Below, piece after piece: positions 36,229 through 47,014 of a DNA stretch of 64,000 nucleotides. The first letter of the stretch is position 1; every line of letters begins with the position of its first letter. The DNA comes from Xylona heveae TC161 (Eukaryota; Ascomycota; Xylonomycetes; Xylonales; Xylonaceae), in the NCBI RefSeq assembly GCF_001619985.1, contig NW_017264202.1:1050646-1114645 (forward strand), given 5' to 3'. The translations under genes and the position numbers were made by a program. The notes beneath the pieces were generated by a model, which worked only from the letters and a program-made list of their open reading frames with translations, had not been told where the DNA came from and ran no database searches.

Positions 36229-36525
36229 TGAGAAAGGAAATGGTCAAAAGCATGAACTCTATTACGCCTAGACGCAAATTTCAGGCGATCTGAACAAGAT
36301 AATTCAAGATGGCAATTCTAAGAGTTGTTGGATAGCTGAGAAGTTTCAATACCCATCTATGTCGTGGAGTGAGCAGAGATTGCCGTAGTTCCGCACCCCT
36401 CCATCTCATCTAGCTATTTTACAAGAATGATCACTATGCAGCCGTTTGCTATGCATTCCTAACAAAGCCCCAGTAATCGACATTACGGCAAAAGTCCATC
36501 AAATGAGTAATGCTCGAGCACTACC

Positions 36526-37155
36526 TTATTGATGGCTGGCAGCGAAGGACTGGCAGGCTTTCTATCCAGAGTAACAAACATCAGTCAAGGCCTATAGAGG
36601 GCAAGCTACCTGAAATTAATCACATACCAATTGTTCAAGATACCAACTGCAAATTTGCATGTTGCCCTGGTTCTCGTCCAAGCACTTTGTGAAGTTTTTG
36701 GCATCAACATCGCAACCCCGAGGGCCCCAGCTGCTGCTCTGGCTGGAAGCTTCCTGCGCAGGTGGGGCAGCAGCCTGTGCTTCAGCAGGCGCGCTGCTTG
36801 AGCCACCACTGAAGAGACCACCAATGGCGTGGCCGATAGATGAACCGACTGCGACACCGCTGTATGAAAAGAAGTCATATTAGTCGAATTCAGTAAGCTG
36901 AGAGCTGCGTAAAACCTACGCAGCGGTAGAGGCCATCTGTCCGAAGAGACCGGGACCCTGCGAGACGGGAGCAGGTGCCTGAGCCTGGGCCGGAGAATGC
37001 GCAGGGGCATGGGCTGGAGGAGCATGAGCAGGAGGAGGGTGCGCCGCAGTGCTAGCAGGCCGAGCTTGAGGCTGAGGCGGTGCGACATTCGGCCGTTGGG
37101 GAGCGGCCATGGGCCGCGAGGGCGCAGGGGCAGGTCCACGACGTTGACGAGGCAT
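36526..37155 (-). CDS. MIX17: Twin CX9C mitochondrial protein Mix17 (CHCHD2/10 family)
   Basis: Small intermembrane-space protein of the CHCHD2/CHCHD10 group. An Arg/Pro/Ala-rich N terminus (MPRQRRGPAPAPSRP) leads to a hydrophobic Gly/Ala patch (GVAVGSSIGHAIGGLFSGGS) and a CHCH domain. The two CX9C pairs are visible: C-DVDAKNFTK-C and C-SWYLEQLKA-C, the second split by an intron whose acceptor lies just before AAA GCC TGC. The end is ACQSFAASHQ with the stop at 36526. About 165 residues. Import through the Mia40 pathway is expected from the motif. Confidence 0.92.
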
Positions 37156-37983
37156 TTTGAAGAAAGGCTATGGGTGAAGAATTGATTGCTTGTAGAACAG
37201 GCGTTAAAACAATTGTGTTGTTGGAGAAGAGACAAGGAGGCAAGATTCACTTGGATGAGTTAAAGATGGAGTCTTATGACTGACGGTAGTAGCGAGTTTC
37301 CGAGGTCCAAGGCCGAGATGTTTTGCCCCCAGAGCCTAGCGTACTTATCGCCCCAAGTACGGAGTACGGTAGTCGGCTCTTGGTTCAGTTAACTTTCCTT
37401 TCAATTGTAGCGAAGAACTTCGGCGAACTACCGAGTACCTCCCCTCGCTCGTGGAATTTTCTAAATCCTGATTGGCTCAACAAATATATGTTACTGCAGT
37501 GACTACGAGATACAGCTGGTGACTTAAGGTCAAGAAATAGTGATCCTATTATTTTCTAAGTCAAGCTTCAGCATCGATAATTTGATTTCAGAAGACGTCT
37601 TCAAGTTTTGCTTGAACTTGATGATAATTTATTCCAAGATCGGAACAATAAACCTCATCACCAGCTCATTACTCTTTCTAATCAATTTTTGCAAAGCCTA
37701 CATGGATCAGCCAGCCTGCAATTGTGATTTACGGAATATGAAAACCGTCCCAAGAAATCCAAAACCCGTATGAATATCCACATTCAGGCAATGTAAAAAA
37801 ATATATCCCGATGAGCGCCTGCATCCTCAGCCCGGAGGCTCTCATGCAATTATGAACGTCTCAGTTATCATAAATTGATTCAAAGCCTCCCACGAAACGC
37901 CGATTAACCAAGCTACTTTCCCAAGGCCAAACCTGTGACTAGGCGTGAGATCGAGCAAAGATAGAACATTTATGGTATGTGCT
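37156..37983. other. MIX17/LRP1 intergenic region
   Basis: 830 bp; AT-rich over 37540-37860. The plus-strand ORF at 37540-37773 opens with GTG and shows no family features. It contains the MIX17 promoter and the LRP1 3' end. Confidence 0.5.
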
Positions 37984-38894
37984 TCACTCTCGTGCTCGTT
38001 TCTTCTCCTTCTTCGAGGGCCGGGAATGGGCATTCTCGATTTTCGGCAATGGCCCTTTGAGGAGCGCCTCGAAAGCTGCATTGTGGCTTTTTGGAGGCCG
38101 ATTTGACTTCGTTCGAGCCGTTCCCTCAGATTTCACTCTCTTGGACTCAGCGCCTGTATTTCCTTGCTCAATCCCACTGGAATTCCCTTCTCCAGGACCC
38201 AAATCATTCTTTCTGTTGTTTCTACTCCTCCTTTTCGTGTTCGCTGGGACGTTCCCTCCTGGATTATGAAGGCTAGGCTCTCCGCCGCTTGTTGAAACAT
38301 CATCCGGTTCCTGCACCAAACCCCCAGCATCGTCGGCTTTACGCTTGTTCGATAACTGCTCAAATTTGATGTGGGCTTTTGCCTTTTCTTTTGCGAGTCT
38401 CTCGGCCCGGTCAAGATCATACTTTTCGTTTCCGGACTGACTGAATGTAAGAATCCGCAAAATTTTATGACTGAGATTGGTAAAACATACTAGTGCATGC
38501 TTGACAAATCGGGCAGCCGCCTGCTTATCAAGACTTAAATTCTCTCGCTTGCTCCCACTTGTTTCGACGTGTTTGATCTTCTCGAAATAATTCCTAACTC
38601 GTGCTAATTCGTTGAAGACAGCATGTTCTCTGGCGTTCACGCCATTTAGCCGTAGATATGCTGCTCAACTACTTAGAATTACGGGGAAATATGTCAGGAG
38701 CAATTGTACATACAGAAAATGATAGATTCAAGAGAGTACGTGACGAGGACGTATAACTTGGCCTTGTCAAGTAAGGGAAGTTTTGCCGCTGTATCAGAAA
38801 GGGCCGTCTTGAATAAAGTTGCTAGTGACTGCTCCAAATCGTCGGCATTGTCGTCGAGTTGGTCCAGGAGCCCTCCCAAATTGGACGTGTCCAT
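37984..38894 (-). CDS. LRP1: Exosome cofactor Lrp1/Rrp47 (C1D family)
   Basis: Nuclear RNA-exosome cofactor that binds Rrp6 and helps process snoRNA and rRNA. Begins MDTSNLGGLLDQLDDNADDL; an intron joins ESIIF to SYLRLNGVNAREH, the C1D signature, then NELARVRNYFEKIKHVE. A second intron lies after RFVKHAL. The C-terminal half is basic and disordered (KRKADDAGG, TKRRSRNNRKND, KKEKKRARE), as in fungal Lrp1. About 260 residues. The start at 38894 is chosen as the first Met of the conserved domain; a weaker upstream Met adds ten residues. Confidence 0.88.
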
Positions 38895-39300
38895 TTTATA
38901 ACTTATTCGGTAGATTATTATCAATTTATGTCCGTAAAAAGACAGTGAAGGTTGAAAAGCCCTCAGAATCTATTCGCATTTAATTTAAGGTGTCTGTCTG
39001 AACTGGATAGTTCTCGAGGCTCACATGCAACTATGCTGTACGAGGATTTTGGAAGATTATGATGACTAATACATTACTTCCAGCCTATCATGTTCATAGT
39101 TTTGCGGAAGGCGCTCGGAGTTCTTGACTCAAGGCCGGGGGTGACAACTTCTCTCCGCGCATTCTACTTTCTCAATTGCATCATTTCAGCAATATTTTGT
39201 TTTACCAGCTAACTCTATTCAAACCCCAATACGGCGCGGTCTTCCAGCTATGCTGTGAAGGTGTGCAACCACCACCACGACAATAGTTACGAATCGCAAT
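38895..39300. other. LRP1/PAN5 divergent intergenic region
   Basis: About 400 bp. May hold the first exon of the reductase gene: an ATG at 39090 opens 40 codons in a basic, hydrophobic frame (MFIVLRKALGVLD) but joins the reductase frame only through an unproven splice. Confidence 0.35.
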
Positions 39301-40800
39301 TTGCCGCAGTCACTCAATCTGTCTCCATACGCAAAATTACACCCGCTTTCGCGGGCACTGGCTAAAACACCGCGCCATCTGGCTTCGTGTATCCGCTATG
39401 AGCCTTGTGTGGCCGGCGGGGCCATTAACATTCCTCCCGTTCACCGCCGCAAGCTTTCCTGGTGGTCAGGGACCCGTGATGGGACATCGGATCAATCGTC
39501 TCAGGAAAATCAGCTCGGACAACCGGATCAAACTCTGAAGACGATATATATTCTCGGTCCTGGAAACATCGGGTCTTTTCTTGCGCATTCTTTGAGATCT
39601 GTTCCAGCTCCGCCACCCGTAACTCTCCTCTTTCATCGGCCGAAATTTGTCACACAGTGGAAGAAAGCGAACGAGACCATTTCTCTAAGGACAGACGGCA
39701 TAATTGAGCATTGTAAAGGGGTGGAGGGACGACTTATTCGATCAGCAAATGGCTCTCCTTCCACGGCCCACGGCAATCAAGAATCGCGAGCATCAAACGA
39801 ATCAAATTTAGGCGCAGGTGGAGACGGAGACATTTTGACCAGTTCCCGGGATGGAATGGACTTTGAAGAAGAGATCAAGCTGGACAATTCATTACTTGAC
39901 AGAGACGATCCCATTTACAATCTTGTTGTGACTGTCAAGGCATCAAATACGGTGGCCGCGCTGAATCGAGTCAAGCATCGCTTGCGCCCAGAGTCAACGA
40001 TATTATTTTTACAGAATGGGATGGGTGTGCTGGATGATGTTAACAAGACTATATTTCCTGATATTGAGCATCGCCCAAACTATATTCAGGGTATCGTTTC
40101 TCATGGTATATTTGCAAGCCGTGCCTTTTCCATTGTCCATGCTGGCCCTGGTACCATTGCCCTTGGCATTCTTCCTAGGCATCCTGTCGCCCGTCAGCAA
40201 AATCCTCGAATCAACCTTGATCAAAAGCACAGTGAACAATGGGCCCCCAGTTCTCGCTATCTCCTGCGGGCGCTGACACGCGTTCCTAAGCTCGCTGCTG
40301 CCGGTTTCCCACCCGCCGATCTTTTACAATTGCAATTGGAAAAGCTCGCGGTCAATGCAATCATAAATCCTCTGACGGTACTCTTTGACTGCCGAAATGG
40401 GGATATACTTCATAATTTTGCTTGCACAAGGGTTATGCGGCTTCTCATATCTGAGATATCGCTGGTCATTCGATCACTCCCCGAGCTTCAGGGGATTCCG
40501 AATGTCAACCTCCGATTCGCGCCCGATCGCTTGGAGAAGATGGTTTTTAGCATTGCTCGGAAAACTTCCTCCAATTATAGTTCAATGCTGCAGGACATTC
40601 GGCTCGGAAAAGGAACCGAGATTGATTATATCAATGGTTATATCGTGAAGCGCGGTGAAGAGATTGGGGTCAGATGCTTGATGAACTATATGCTACAGCA
40701 GATGATCAAGGGGAAGCAACAAATAAAGATGCGGGAGACTGTAGGATACGTTCCCTTAGATAGTGTAAGAAACCCGGGCCTAAAGGATGAAAGCAATTAA
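39301..40800 (+). CDS. PAN5: 2-dehydropantoate 2-reductase (ketopantoate reductase)
   Basis: NADPH-dependent enzyme that makes pantoate for pantothenate and CoA. The Rossmann motif IYILGPGNIGSFLAHSL, the VTVKASNTVAAL segment, LFLQNGMGV, and the catalytic-domain motif EKLAVNAIINPLTVLFDCR (conserved Lys and Asn) are all present. An acidic insertion of about 50 residues around the Asp/Glu-rich DFEEEIKLDNSLLDRDDP separates the first strands. The first 80 residues are basic and may be a targeting leader. The frame begins at 39301 with TTG and is blocked upstream by TGA, with no ATG before the conserved domain; a 5' exon must be missing or the start is unusual. No introns were seen in the main exon, which stops at 40798-40800. 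Confidence 0.85.
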   Translation: MPQSLNLSPYAKLHPLSRALAKTPRHLASCIRYEPCVAGGAINIPPVHRRKLSWWSGTRDGTSDQSSQENQLGQPDQTLKTIYILGPGNIGSFLAHSLRSVPAPPPVTLLFHRPKFVTQWKKANETISLRTDGIIEHCKGVEGRLIRSANGSPSTAHGNQESRASNESNLGAGGDGDILTSSRDGMDFEEEIKLDNSLLDRDDPIYNLVVTVKASNTVAALNRVKHRLRPESTILFLQNGMGVLDDVNKTIFPDIEHRPNYIQGIVSHGIFASRAFSIVHAGPGTIALGILPRHPVARQQNPRINLDQKHSEQWAPSSRYLLRALTRVPKLAAAGFPPADLLQLQLEKLAVNAIINPLTVLFDCRNGDILHNFACTRVMRLLISEISLVIRSLPELQGIPNVNLRFAPDRLEKMVFSIARKTSSNYSSMLQDIRLGKGTEIDYINGYIVKRGEEIGVRCLMNYMLQQMIKGKQQIKMRETVGYVPLDSVRNPGLKDESN

Positions 40801-40851
40801 GCATCCTAGATGTACCTTTTACATTTCCATCGAATTAAGTATGAAGTGATC

Positions 40852-42330
40852 TTATCGCACCATTTCTTCTATCCTACATGTCAATATGTCCCTGATCTGC
40901 AACCATCTTTTCTGCAATAGCGTCTTTGGGCCAGATTGCGGGAGAGCATCAACTTTAGAGAGTGATTCGACCGTCTCGTCCAAAAATCTCTGGAGCAACC
41001 TCACGATGAATGCGTCGACCTCTCCTTGCTCATGGCCACCATCGTCTTTGCCATGCACGAACCTTTGCCACTTGTACCTTGGTAAGATCAGAAGTCGGAC
41101 TGCAACTTGTGTGCGATAACAAACTTGGTCGCGGTCCAGCACATAGTTTCTACCGTGAAGAGATCAGAAAACGAGGAATTTAAATGGGGCGAAGGGGTCC
41201 CTTACCCTAGGAAGCCTGCTTGTTTGAGTTGATCTTTTTGCTTGGCGGTAAATTCTTGTAAAAGCAGGTGATCAAGCCGTAACTCATCCCAGGTATTCGT
41301 TTGCAGCAGAAAACCATCTATTTAAAACAATATTTCTTAGCAAAGTCGCCTCGTGTAGCTATCTTTGATGAGACTTGGCATACATTCTACTAGTAGAAAG
41401 TCATTGCTGTGATTTCCATATGATATATATAGCTCGTCGCCAGCCGCTTCCATGAATTAGCAAGCCATGCAATCCTCAAACTTGATATGATTTCAGTAGT
41501 CTTACCATAGTCTCTATCGCACCTGATCGTGTACCCAATGGTGTCAAACGACACAGGACACTTTCGAGATTAGTACAGTAGCAAATTTTATTATGGAGCA
41601 GGCGAGACAAACTCCTATGTCAGAGTGATTAAAGTAATCTGTGAATGGACACAGGGCCATACAGTCGGCCGCAGGGGGCTTCTTCTTTGCCCCAGGAGGT
41701 ACATAATAGAACGTTCTTGTGTTTACAATGAGCCAGTGAAATGTGTAATCATCCCCCGTAATCTTCGGGAACTTGTGAAGTGCCTCTGCCGTGTCCGTTT
41801 CCAGTTTTTGCTTTTGGGCCTGGAGCAATTCTGCTTGATGGTTACCTAGCGCTCACAACATTTCAGCAACATATACTACCTTTGGCAAACGGCGGTAGAA
41901 GGTTTTGAGCATCTGAAGACCACATAATCGGCATGGATTCTTCAAAGTCTCGTTTCGAGGGCCACACAGCTCGCCAGGGCCCGTAAGGCACTGTTTTCAA
42001 TCCAGCTTCGAGGGCCAAAGATGCGGCCAAAATTCCGTGGACCGTAGTACCCGTGAGCTGAATTCGAACCTCAGTGGACACATTTTTCGTGGCATATAAA
42101 GCTTTTATGGGCAAATATGCCACGACTTCTCCTGCCTATATTCCATCGTGGTGAGGGATGATCGTCCATGACAATGGAGGAGGGTAAACACGCACGGAAA
42201 GCTTCCTTGTTGCAACAATGCCTGATCCTCGGCCGGCTATGGTTGCAGGCTCGATGCCGTCGCACTTGATCCCCTGTTCCTGGGCCCATGTCAGGCAATG
42301 AGCATGCGTTTGTGCGTGGTCGATTTCCAT
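40852..42330 (-). CDS. SET-domain lysine methyltransferase, SETD6/Rkm type
   Basis: Non-histone (probably ribosomal-protein) lysine methyltransferase of the Rubisco-LSMT-like SET group. Starts [20 protein letters not shown], then [13 protein letters not shown] and [14 protein letters not shown]. An insert (iSET) follows, then [29 protein letters not shown] (DYFNH, the SET active-site motif), [40 protein letters not shown] and a C-terminal substrate-binding lobe [19 protein letters not shown]. Seven or so exons; several junctions were read directly. About 410 residues. The exact substrate cannot be told; yeast relatives methylate ribosomal proteins. Confidence 0.83.
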
Positions 42331-42997
42331 GAAGCTTTACTTGAAGTCGGTAAGTTAGATTATTAGAGCTGGCGTAGACGAAATCCTTTCGGCATACCGA
42401 GAATGTGGGGTTTTCAAGCAAATTGCGGACCGAGAATTATACGACCAAAATGCAGAGGGAGATATTGCATTTTATGCAACACTCCGATCCAGATTTTAAA
42501 AGAGAAGAAGAAGCTACTAAACTTATGCAGACAACTTAATTAACTATCTGGTTGCCTCGAGCATTTTGTCTCGTCCCCAAGTTACGGGACGCGAGACTGT
42601 CAACATGCGTATGTGATTACGGCTCACATAAATAATATTAACTACTTTGACAGGGAGCAGGAAAGTGCTACAGATTCGCAGTAAACACATGAGAGGCTCG
42701 CAGGCCAGACTAGCAAGTCGATATTCTGCAGGTCTACAATATATTGAAAAGCCTCAGTATTGCGTGCTATAGTTACCTTTGGTGCTGAACACACAGTGCA
42801 CTAGAGTACGAGTACCTACCTTAGCTATCGCAGTGCCGAATGTCTCCTGGGTCTAGGGAAAGTATCGTAAGAGATACAGTCACACGATCTTGAGTTGATA
42901 GCTTTTGGTCAGGGGAGGGGGGGAGGAAGGGCAGTAGACCAGGACGTAAGGTATAAGTTAGATTTGTTTCTACTCCGTAGTTGCGCCAGCAGAAGCA

Positions 42998-43023
42998 CCA
43001 GCCGATAATATCTTATCGGCTGG
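42998..43023. repeat. Perfect 11-bp inverted repeat with GATA core
   Basis: CCAGCCGATAA (42998-43008), loop TATC, TTATCGGCTGG (43013-43023). The arms present CGATAA on both strands, that is two HGATAR sites back to back. It could cruciform in DNA or be a dyad binding site. Confidence 0.7.
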
Positions 43024-43320
43024 CGTGATGAAGGCTTTGCCCAATTAATCACCCACTCACCATGGTCGACTTCTACAGTTGACTGAAGTAACTGGTACGA
43101 CCTCAGCCACTTCTCCAGTCGTCCCCTTCTCTCCCCTGTCCTCAACCTCCTCATTGGCCGGCTCGCCTCAGTCGTCATCCCCCCCAAACCTTGTGTTGAC
43201 TACCTACAACACTACGAATTGTACCCTACTACGAAGATCCGCCAGTTTGAAAACATCATCTAAGCTAGGGGGGGCTCTCATATTTCTTTTTAAACGTTTG
43301 TTTCACCTCAACATCCAAGA

Positions 43321-43322
<2 letters not shown>

Positions 43323-43352
<30 letters not shown>

Positions 43353-43395
43353 CTTCTTCTTCTTCTTCTTCTTCTTCTTCTTCTTCTTCTTCTTC
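43323..43395 (+). repeat. CTT microsatellite, about 24 units
   Basis: Uninterrupted (CTT)n over 73 bases, about 390 bp upstream of the SEC2 start codon. On the minus strand it would be AAG/GAA. Such a pure tract is likely length-polymorphic. Confidence 0.95.
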
Positions 43396-43783
43396 GTCAC
43401 TGTATTGTCTCGGTCAAGCCGTCTATTCCCACATCCGATAGGGTCGAGCGATCTGGAACCAAATTTAACTCCCCTATCCAAGCTAGTCGCAATCTCGCCC
43501 AAAACCCCATGACGGTCCAGCCAAATCGATGACCGCTACCGCCAAAACAACGTTTGGTATATCGATTTCACGTTCCTTTTTCCTATATCTAGGCGCATTG
43601 GGCGACATCGAAAACCGCCCGGCTTCATTGCTTAATAGTATAGCTCTGCTTCATTGATTGCCCAACACTCACGTCATCAACATAGCAAAGACGCTCAGGG
43701 ACCCAGTTTCGATGAATTCCACATTCCTTGGCAACAGAGCAGCGGTTCTATCAATATTGACAAGTTGGTGATTGGGATCGTCA

Positions 43784-45837
43784 ATGGCTACTGCTGCGAC
43801 CATGCCTACAGATGCGAAGTCGGAGCCGACAGCAAATTCGCAGATGCTCGCCTCAACAGTAGAGGCCCGGACCTCGAGTCAAACACAAACAGCTGGGTCG
43901 AGCGGCGATGGCTCACAAGCGTCTCCCCCAGACCTGAGCAATGAGCTCGCAACGCTAAATAATAAACTCATCGATGCCATAAATCACCAAGCAAAGCTCG
44001 ATGATACGCTGGCAGCAACACGAGCGGACTTGGATGCCGCAAGGAAAAAGATTCATAGCCTAGAAGCCCAAGGGCAGAATTATTCTGATATGATCGCGAA
44101 AGGAGTTCTCGTCAAGAAAGCTGATACTGAAGGCGAGAGGTTGAGGCTCCTGGCAAAGCTCGAAGAGGAAATCAGAATGAAGGATGCAGCGGAGAAAGGA
44201 AGAAAGGGTATTGAGCAAGAGCTAGAATCTTTGACCGCTGCTCTATTCGAAGAGGCAAACAAGGTAGAGTCAATTTCTCCGTTGTCAGACAATGGGGCGT
44301 ATACTGATTCATGATACAGATGGTGGCTGCTGCTCGAAAGGACAGAGAAGCTGCAGAGCGAAAGAATGAGCAGTTGAGGTCTCAGATCAAGGACATGGAG
44401 GTTCTTCTTGCATCTCATCAAGAGCAACTTGCGGAGCTCAAGACTGTCATGCAGCAGATGAGCTCGGACAGAGATGAGACGGAAACAACGGCGAACGCTT
44501 CGACAGCGCCGTCGACGCCGGCCTTAGGAAACCAAGATGGTTTTGGAAAGAATTTTGAATCTCTCGGGCTCGCGCCAAATCACTCCGCCATGGAAGATGT
44601 GCCTGCTCAACCCTTGAGCTTTCCCCACCTTTTGCATCCAGTCCTTCGTACAGATCTGCAGGCTTATGATGACTTCCATGCCCTTCTTCAAATTTCAAAA
44701 ACTGCGCCTCCTAGTCGCGCGTCAAGTGGTTCCTACGGCAGCTTAAATGTTATGGGGCTTCGGAATCTGGCAGCTCAAGCCTCTTCTACTTCCTCTGCAG
44801 GAAACAATCCAAATTCACCCTCGGCAACGCCATCCTCTGTCGGTCCCCAACATTTGTCATCTAGCACTCCAGCGACGCCTGTTTCAGCTGGAACAAGTCA
44901 CCTATCTCTCAAGGATGGACCTCTTCAGCTTGTTTCTTTAAAAGAGACGCCCTTCTACAAACGGGCGTTAGTAGAAGATGTGGAGCCCACTTTACGACTT
45001 GAGACCGCACCCGGCTTATCGTGGTTAGCACGCAGAACTGTCGTAAATTCCATGACGGATGGCAGTTTGGTTGTTGAGCCAATCCCATCTGCTGCAAAAC
45101 GCTATCCGTTCACATGTGCATTATGCGGCGAGAGCAGAAAAGGTGACGAATATGCCAGAACACATCGATTCCGGGTCAGCGAAAATGAGAGTGCCCAACG
45201 CTATCCACTGTGCACTTTCTGCCTAGCACGTGTACGGGTGACTTGTGATTTCGTTGGCTTCCTAAGGATGGTCAGAGATGGCCATTGGAGAGCGGTGGGT
45301 GAAGAAGGTGAGAAGGCTGCCTGGGAAGAATGTGTGAGGCTTCGGGAGCGCATGTTCTGGACACGCATTGGTGGCGGAGTGGTTCCTGCCTTTGTTCAGG
45401 TTAAGGATTCCATTAGAGATTCCATGTCGGGGGGAAAGATGACTATGAAGCTCGACAGGCCAAGTGCCAGCGGCGCCGCGGAAGGGGAAGATCATCTTCT
45501 ACCACGACCATCTCAGGACCATGGCTCTGGTGATATTGCGCCTTCCATCGGAGACAGATCTTGTCAAAGCTCGGCTAGCCCAGCCGAAGGATATCCGGTT
45601 CCAAGCCTTGAAGACCTCGAATCATCCAATGGAAAGTATTTCGAGTCTGAGTCCGACCGGGGTGTCTCTAAGGATAACGTCGAGATAGAAGACACCACTG
45701 GAACTGTAAATTACAGGCCCCCATCGATAGGTGAAGACCCTGAAAGTCCCTCCCGGGAGTCTCAGAATGTCGAGTCCGCTCCTAGGAACAAGGAAATTTC
45801 TCTCTCAATATCCATTCCTGGCGCCTTCAACTCCTAA
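43784..45837 (+). CDS. SEC2: Rab guanine-nucleotide exchange factor Sec2-like
   Basis: GEF for the Rab Sec4/SrgA on secretory vesicles. The exon 1 coiled coil (LSNELATLNNKLIDAINHQ, LDDTLAATRADLDAARKK, GERLRLLAKLEEEIRMKDA, ELESLTAALFEEAN) matches the Sec2p GEF domain; the intron at about 44262-44320 leads to MVAAARKDREAAERKNEQLR, continuing the coil. The second exon adds a Ser/Thr-rich linker and a conserved C-terminal module with KETPFYKRALVEDVEPTLRL, YPFTCALCGESRK and YPLCTFCLARVRVTCDF, where four CXXC-like cysteines suggest a metal site. The last 150 residues are acidic and disordered. About 665 residues. The start is the ATG at 43784, since the longer frame opens with TTG. Confidence 0.88.
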
Positions 45838-47014
45838 GCAGTGCAACATGATATTTCCTAGATTTATTTCCTTCTAAGTTTGGGGGTTGATGGGAAGCAA
45901 AATCTGTTCTCGGGATTATTGCATCTGTTTAAGGAGTCCCAGGCACTGAATACCTTCAGTATCCACATTCTTGCACAAAAACTTGTCGTGATTTGTCGCG
46001 ATTTTGGTGGTGTAATCATGTGTTTTCCCCAAGTAGTCTCCTTTTTACAAGACAAATCGGGTCTCACTCATTCTTTCAATAACTACGTCTGCGGCAATTT
46101 TAAAGCTTAACCTCATAGTGTGTTTAAGGCTTGTTAGCATTACTATATTTCCTTTCGAAAAATATACAAGTGGGTCAGCGGCAGTGGCCGTATCACCAAG
46201 GATTGCGGGGGAATGCCGCTCGGCGAGAAAAGTCCACAAGAGACGGATCAAATTGCAATAGGCGGGCAAGTCTCTTGCCATCATTTTCTGCGGCATATAT
46301 ACCTGAATGAGCTTTTGGTGCAAAGGACAAGAAGGTTTATCTTGATTGAAATATATACAGGTCTCGGCGTTGAATAAACTGAACATTGAATAACGAGTTT
46401 CTCGTGGAATATTGTTGTGCTACCAATCACAGTATCAGAAGTACAGTGAGAAATCAGGCTAAAGAGAAATACAAGAGAAATACAAAGAAAGGTTGCATTC
46501 GTATTGGTATGCCACAGGCTCTTGTAATCTAAAGTGAGGTTTCACTAGATCTTGAAGAGATAACCTGCCAGATTTGCATCAAATAAGAATTACCACTTTC
46601 CGTTGGTCGTCGTGAAGATCAATATACCAACTAGATATTCGTTCTCATTTCCCTTCTTTCGCACGCTCACAGCTTTATTACCATGCTAGCTTATACTTCT
46701 TGGGTTTGTCTCATTGGTGTGGAACAAATATCTCTAAGCTTGCACGAACGAGGAGTCTGCCTCAATATAAGATCATTTATCCATACTCTGGCCAAGTTCT
46801 CCGACCGAACTTAAATTTTGATGATCCCCTAGATAGAACACAAGGCGAGCGCCGAACAATTGATATACTGAAATGAAAGGGTTTCCCGAGAAGTATACAT
46901 CCAAAAAAAGCCAATGAAGATTTGAAGAAAAAGGCGCGCCCAGCCGATCATACCCCAATAAACTCCGCATCCATATTTCCGTAAAATTACGTTTACTACC
47001 CAGAGACTTCTGTA
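45838..47014. other. SEC2/PRP21 convergent intergenic region
   Basis: 1.2 kb of AT-rich DNA between converging genes. It has one ATG ORF of 113 codons on the minus strand (46045-46386) without recognised domains. A short direct repeat AGAGAAATACA occurs around 46460-46485. Confidence 0.5.

Larger units (their letters stand above)
42331..43783. other. SET/SEC2 divergent intergenic region
   Basis: 1.45 kb with a perfect 11-bp stem hairpin (42998-43023), a TACCTACC motif at about 42813, and a CTT microsatellite (43323-43395). The plus-strand ORF spanning the microsatellite begins with TTG and codes only Ser/Thr low complexity. It probably carries the SEC2 5' leader. Confidence 0.5.

Noticed and set aside
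43079-43441. Ser/Thr-rich ORF crossing the CTT repeat
   Set aside because: Opens with TTG and half of it is the microsatellite; no sign of a conserved protein.
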